Below the pieces are notes generated by a model. It saw only the letters and a list, made by a program, of their open reading frames with translations, had not been told where the DNA came from and searched no databases. Of a stretch of DNA of 8,229 nucleotides, positions 5,718 through 8,229 are shown one piece after another; within the stretch, counting starts at the first letter, position 1; every line of letters starts with the position of its first letter. This DNA comes from Curtobacterium sp. MCPF17_052 (GTDB lineage: Bacteria; Actinomycetota; Actinomycetes; Actinomycetales; Microbacteriaceae), in contig NZ_QKSD01000026.1 of NCBI RefSeq assembly GCF_003234085.1, positions 1-8,229 of the forward strand, written 5' to 3'. Both the position numbers and the translations under genes were made by a program.

Positions 5718-7013
5718 ATGCAGTGGTGGAACGACCTGAACGACTGGACCTCGTCGGACGACGGCTGGCGCGTGTTGTCGGGGGCGATCATCCCCTTCAT
5801 CGCGATCGTCGTCGCGGGCATCGTCGCAGCACTGATCGGCCGCGGAGCGACGAAGCGCGTCGTCTCGCTGCAGGAGCGTGAAGCGAAGAACGCTGCCGTC
5901 GCCGGACTCATCTCGGCAGCGCGGAAGGCCGCCAACTGGGGCTCGCTCGGGCACGATGAGCGCGCCTACGCGGATCATCTCGCCGAGGACGCCGACATCC
6001 GACTCCGTCTGCTCCCCGTCACCGGCGCACCGACCGCCGCGAACTGGGCGCAGCACGAGATCGCGGACATCAAGAAGAACTCCTCGACCTTCAGCTTCCA
6101 GGCGGAACAGTCGCTGACCGAGTTCCGTGACCGCATCCTCGAGTGGCAGGCCCGGCCCGGTCGCGCGCGCAAGCTCTTCAAGAGTGACCTCGAGCGCTGG
6201 AAGTTCGATTCCCCGGACCCCGACGCCGACCTGATCAAGCGCCAGCAGGACTGGAACGCCGACAAGGTCGACTCGGCCCGCACGCCGGAACCGGCTCCCA
6301 CTCCGACCACCACTTCGCTCCGCCCCGCCCAGCCGCCGGTCACGCCGGCCGCGGACGCCGGCCCTCGCGCCGGTTCGGCCGCCGGTACCGGTTCGTCGGC
6401 CACTGCTCTCGGCGCGTCGGCCGCTGCCCCCGCGCAGGCGTACCCGAACTCGACACCGACGTCGGCCGGACGTCCCGCTGACAGTTCGTACGGCTCCGAC
6501 GCGACGGTCCCGATCTCGGACAACGCGACGCGCCCCTACTCCGACGGGGAGACCACGCCGATCCGTCCGACCCTCGGCTCCCCTGCCTTCGGGTCGCAGA
6601 ACCGCGGTTGGTCAGCCTCCCGAGAGCGCGACACCACCGACGCCGACCAGACCGACGCTGACAACGAGGACGCCGTGGACGACGTCCCCGTGAGCTCTCT
6701 CCGCCCCGGTTCCGCGGACCGTGCACCGGTGGTGCGCGATGAACGGAACGGTCGCAACGACCTCCCGGCGTCGTGGACGGCGCGCGGCTCCTCACACGAC
6801 GACAACGAGCGTGACGACGTCCGCGGTGACCGGAGCGACAGGACCGACGTGCCTGTCGGCGCTGCCGGCACCGCCAGCACGACATCGATCCCGACGCGGA
6901 TCGCCGATGCCCCCGCCGAGCCAGCTGACGCGAACGAGACGTCGGAGTCCCCGTACTCGAATCCCGTCAGCGCGAGCGAACTGCGTCGACGCGCTGTGGA
7001 CGACGACGAGTGA
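5718..7013 (+). CDS. Single-pass membrane protein with long disordered cytoplasmic tail
   Basis: This is a 431-residue protein of no family I recognise. Residues 1-20 are Trp- and Asp-rich and polar. One hydrophobic segment at about 21-41 is followed by RGATKR, so the bulk should be cytoplasmic (N-out, C-in). Residues 45-165 look helical and charged (LQEREAKNAAVAGLISAARK, then a region with EFRDRILEWQARPGRARKLF). From about 185 to 415 the chain is low-complexity and disordered, rich in Ala, Pro, Ser, Thr and Asp. Within it the similar segments DATVPI (261-266) and ETTPI (278-282) could be phospho-threonine/FHA-type sites, which is speculation. The C terminus is a charged block, SASELRRRAVDDDE. 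The ATG at 5718 has a leaderless -10 six bases upstream. The gene ends 13 bp before a 44-bp palindrome. Confidence 0.85.
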   Translation: MQWWNDLNDWTSSDDGWRVLSGAIIPFIAIVVAGIVAALIGRGATKRVVSLQEREAKNAAVAGLISAARKAANWGSLGHDERAYADHLAEDADIRLRLLPVTGAPTAANWAQHEIADIKKNSSTFSFQAEQSLTEFRDRILEWQARPGRARKLFKSDLERWKFDSPDPDADLIKRQQDWNADKVDSARTPEPAPTPTTTSLRPAQPPVTPAADAGPRAGSAAGTGSSATALGASAAAPAQAYPNSTPTSAGRPADSSYGSDATVPISDNATRPYSDGETTPIRPTLGSPAFGSQNRGWSASRERDTTDADQTDADNEDAVDDVPVSSLRPGSADRAPVVRDERNGRNDLPASWTARGSSHDDNERDDVRGDRSDRTDVPVGAAGTASTTSIPTRIADAPAEPADANETSESPYSNPVSASELRRRAVDDDE

Positions 7014-7026
7014 ACTGACACCGCCT

Positions 7027-7070
7027 GACGACGAAGGCCGCCATCCCCGGGGATGGCGGCCTTCGTCGTC
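7027..7070. terminator. 44-bp perfect palindrome, bidirectional terminator
   Basis: Every base from 7027 to 7070 pairs with its partner around a centre at 7048/7049, giving two 22-base arms. The core is AAGGCCGCCATCCCC facing GGGGATGGCGGCCTT. It lies 13 bp after the stop of the 431-residue gene and two bases beyond the 3' end of the oppositely oriented tRNA-Arg, so it can terminate both. AGGCCGCC...GGCGGCCT stems are a common terminator form in G+C-rich actinobacteria. There is no long T tract. The complete absence of an unpaired loop base in the DNA is unusual. Confidence 0.85.
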
Positions 7071-7072
7071 GG

Positions 7073-7145
7073 TGCCCCCGGCAGGAATCGAACCCGCGGC
7101 ACGGTGGGTAGAAACCACCTGCTCTATCCACTGAGCTACGGAGGC
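7073..7145 (-). tRNA. tRNA-Arg (anticodon UCU)
   Basis: The 73-nt cloverleaf is complete. The acceptor GCCTCCG pairs with CGGGGGC (one G-U pair), with discriminator A. The D arm is GCTC...GAGC. The anticodon arm is GGTGG/CCACC around loop TTTCTAC, giving anticodon TCT at positions 34-36. The variable loop is GTGCC and the T arm GCGGG-TTCGATT-CCTGC. It reads AGA (and possibly AGG) codons, which are rare in a G+C-rich genome. CCA is not encoded; CCG follows the discriminator base. The 5' end is 14 bp downstream of the kinase-like gene's stop codon, and the 3' end abuts the 44-bp palindrome. Confidence 0.97.
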
Positions 7146-7156
7146 GGACGCCGACG

Positions 7157-7162
7157 ATCTTA
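7157..7162 (-). promoter_or_regulatory. Putative -10 for tRNA-Arg, overlapping the kinase stop codon
   Basis: On the minus strand TAAGAT ends 11 bases before the mature tRNA 5' end, a suitable distance for a short leader. Its first three bases are the TAA stop codon of the upstream gene. No clear -35 is visible, so co-transcription of the tRNA with the kinase-like gene is an equally good reading. Confidence 0.35.
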
Positions 7163-7720
7163 TTCGGTGCGCGTGCTGAGCTGCCCGACGAACCGCTCGA
7201 CCTCCCGCTGCGAGCGCAGGCGCACGATGCGCAGGTGCGGAGCGTCGTCGGCCAGCGACGGCACACGCTCCCGCATCTCGTTCCGCTTCGCGATGCCCCA
7301 GCGGAGGATGTGCTCCTTCCGGGTGAAGAACGTCCACAGCGGCGGTTCGACGTTGCCGTTCCACAACTCCGTGCGGTGCAGGCGTCGTCGGACTGTCCGT
7401 CGGAGGAGGCGCACGAACGCCACCGACCTCGGCAGGTCGAGCCAGACCAGGGTGTCCGCACGCTCGACCAGCAGATGCCGCACGCCTCGGTACTGCCACT
7501 CGCAGACCCAGGTCGGGGTCGCGGTCATCTCGTCCACCCGGGCTTCGAAATCCGGCAGCACCGTCCATCCGGGCCCGTGGTACATCCCGTCGAGCTCCGT
7601 GTGCGGTGCGCCGATCGCCCGGGCGACCCGGCGCGCAGTCGTGGTCTTGCCGACGCCGGCCGTCCCCGCCACGAGGACCCGTCGTGGCGGAGGATCGAGG
7701 ACGTCTTCGGCGTCGAACAT
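7160..7720 (-). CDS. P-loop NTPase, adenylate-kinase-like (topology-modulation/FlaR-type)
   Basis: This 186-residue soluble protein has the form of small P-loop kinase-like ATPases often annotated as topology modulation or AAA family proteins. Strand VLVAGT leads into Walker A GTAGVGKTT (19-27). TELDGMYHGPGW (41-52) is a typical follow-on motif with a conserved Asp and His. LVWLDLP (91-97) is the Walker-B-like strand. RTVRRRLHRTELWNGN (108-123) is a basic lid-like segment, and FFTRKEHILRWG (131-142) closes the domain. It probably binds ATP and phosphorylates or remodels an unknown substrate. The ATG at 7720 is chosen because TATGGT lies six bases upstream and the fold begins at once. The longer open frame is repeat DNA. 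The tRNA-Arg gene follows after 14 bp. Confidence 0.87.
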   Translation of the reverse strand: MFDAEDVLDPPPRRVLVAGTAGVGKTTTARRVARAIGAPHTELDGMYHGPGWTVLPDFEARVDEMTATPTWVCEWQYRGVRHLLVERADTLVWLDLPRSVAFVRLLRRTVRRRLHRTELWNGNVEPPLWTFFTRKEHILRWGIAKRNEMRERVPSLADDAPHLRIVRLRSQREVERFVGQLSTRTE

Positions 7721-7726
7721 CTCTCG

Positions 7727-7732
7727 ACCATA
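7727..7732 (-). promoter_or_regulatory. Putative leaderless -10 of the P-loop gene
   Basis: On the minus strand TATGGT (fitting TANNNT) is followed by exactly six bases (CGAGAG) and the ATG at 7720. There is no well-spaced Shine-Dalgarno sequence. The -35 region falls at the edge of the repeat array and shows no clear hexamer. Confidence 0.55.
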
Positions 7733-7857
7733 GGACAAGCTCCGCCCACCCCGCGGCGCGAGCGGGCGGAACACCAGGGACGCATCCGGGCGGACCCGGG
7801 TACTTCGCCCGCTCACGCACCACGCGCCTCCCGGCACCGTCCCGCCCAGCGCCCAGC

Positions 7858-7884
7858 GCCCTCGCCCTCGCCCTCGCCCTCGCC
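7858..7884. repeat. GCCCTC hexamer microsatellite, four copies (first linker)
   Basis: Four perfect GCCCTC units plus a partial GCC lie between the first and second hairpins of the array. They end in CTCGCC-GA-GGCGAG, which forms a small palindrome with the next unit's start. Confidence 0.9.
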
Positions 7885-8114
7885 GAGGCGAGCGGGCGGA
7901 AGACCCGTGACGCACCCAGGCGGACCCGGGTACTCCGCCCGCTCACGCGCCATGCGCCTCCCGGCACCGTCCCACTCGCCCCGCCCCGCGCTCTCGCCCG
8001 TCGCCCTCACATGAGGCGAGCGGGCGGAAGACCCCGGACGATCCCAGGCGGACCCAGGTACTCCGCCCGCTCACGCACCACGCGCCTCCCGGGACCGTCC
8101 CGCCCAGTGCCCAC

Positions 8115-8140
8115 GCCCTCGCCCTCGCCCTCGCCCTCGC
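8115..8140. repeat. GCCCTC hexamer microsatellite, four copies (third linker)
   Basis: Four perfect GCCCTC units plus GC occupy the same place in the third linker as the tract at 7858-7884. The second linker (about 7975-8010) has only a degenerate version, so the tract appears to expand, contract or decay independently in each unit. Confidence 0.9.
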
Positions 8141-8229
8141 TGAGGCGAGCGGGCGGAAGACCAGGGACGCACCCAGGCCGACCCGGGAACTCCGCCCGCT
8201 CACGCCCCAGGGAGGCCCGCCGCACCCGG

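Larger units (their letters stand above)
7755..8219. repeat. Tandem array of ~129-bp units, each with an 11-33-11 inverted repeat
   Basis: No gene is seen here. The landmark AGCGGGCGGA recurs at 7761, 7891, 8019 and 8148, giving periods of 130, 128 and 129 bp and about 3.6 copies. Each unit contains GAGCGGGCGGA, a 33-bp spacer in all four, and TCCGCCCGCTC (TTCGCCCGCTC in unit 1). Left/right arms are 7760-7770/7804-7814, 7890-7900/7934-7944, 8018-8028/8062-8072 and 8147-8157/8191-8201. The spacers are similar to each other and contain a GGACG and a CCAGGCGGACCC-like core. The linkers between hairpins (73-75 bp) share CTCACGCACCACGCGCCTCC and a GCCCTC hexamer tract. Units of 128 and 130 bp change reading frame, so the open frames across the array are not conserved coding. 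The array lies just upstream of the P-loop gene promoter and probably continues beyond the window. Confidence 0.92.

Noticed and set aside
7073..7145. tRNA gene as an integration site for a mobile element
   Set aside because: No integrase, no repeated 3' tRNA end and no prophage-like genes are visible; the flanking array does not resemble an attachment site.
6792..7967. A 391-codon minus-strand frame covering the tRNA, the P-loop gene and part of the repeat array
   Set aside because: It reads through a tRNA gene and a different frame of the P-loop gene, and its translation is Arg-rich low complexity.
7755..8229. Repeat-encoded proteins on the minus strand (about 43-residue periodic peptides with ARARAR tracts)
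   Set aside because: Unit lengths of 130, 128 and 129 bp shift the reading frame from copy to copy, and the frames lack a ribosome-binding site. Periodicity at DNA level explains them.
7755..8229. CRISPR array
   Set aside because: Units are about 129 bp, similar along their whole length, with no unique spacers of uniform size and no cas genes nearby.

Overview
The window is G+C-rich DNA from a high-GC Gram-positive bacterium. Gene content (EttA-type ABC-F factor, an SSB without the usual acidic tip, double-hotdog thioesterase, MsrA), GTG starts, TANNNT promoter elements placed for leaderless transcripts and a tRNA gene without encoded CCA all fit Actinomycetota. Microbacteriaceae (for example Curtobacterium-like) is my best guess, from general resemblance and not from any search.

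Layout. Positions 1-77 are an exact inverted copy of part of the tesB gene further in (922-998). They abut a short reading frame for a small membrane protein (99-380). tesB (449-1309, +) faces a three-gene leftward block: ssb (4291-3713), ettA (3659-1974) and a hotdog acyl-CoA thioesterase (1968-1486). Between the convergent ends lies a 176-bp gap full of short direct repeats. Next is a leftward pair, msrA (5198-4671) and a 75-residue unknown gene (4632-4405), closed by a strong hairpin. Divergent from msrA is an 88-residue unknown gene (5359-5625, +) with an operator-like inverted repeat at its promoter. A 431-residue membrane-anchored protein with a long disordered tail follows (5718-7013, +). 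It is separated by a perfect 44-bp palindrome from a leftward tRNA-Arg(UCU) gene (7145-7073), and just upstream of that is a P-loop kinase-like gene (7720-7160, -). From about 7755 to the end there is no gene but a tandem array of roughly 129-bp units, each carrying the same 11-33-11 inverted repeat.

Functionally this is mostly housekeeping: acyl-CoA hydrolysis, translation control (EttA), ssDNA binding, methionine sulfoxide repair and a tRNA. I found no prophage, transposase, CRISPR array, toxin-antitoxin pair or defence system, and I do not claim a new biological system. The points most worth checking are the tandem hairpin array, the 77-bp inverted duplication at the left edge, the 44-bp palindrome and the uniform leaderless promoter geometry. 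The odd window length, the exact repeat beginning at base 1 and the repeat array at the other end suggest that this may be a complete short assembly contig.
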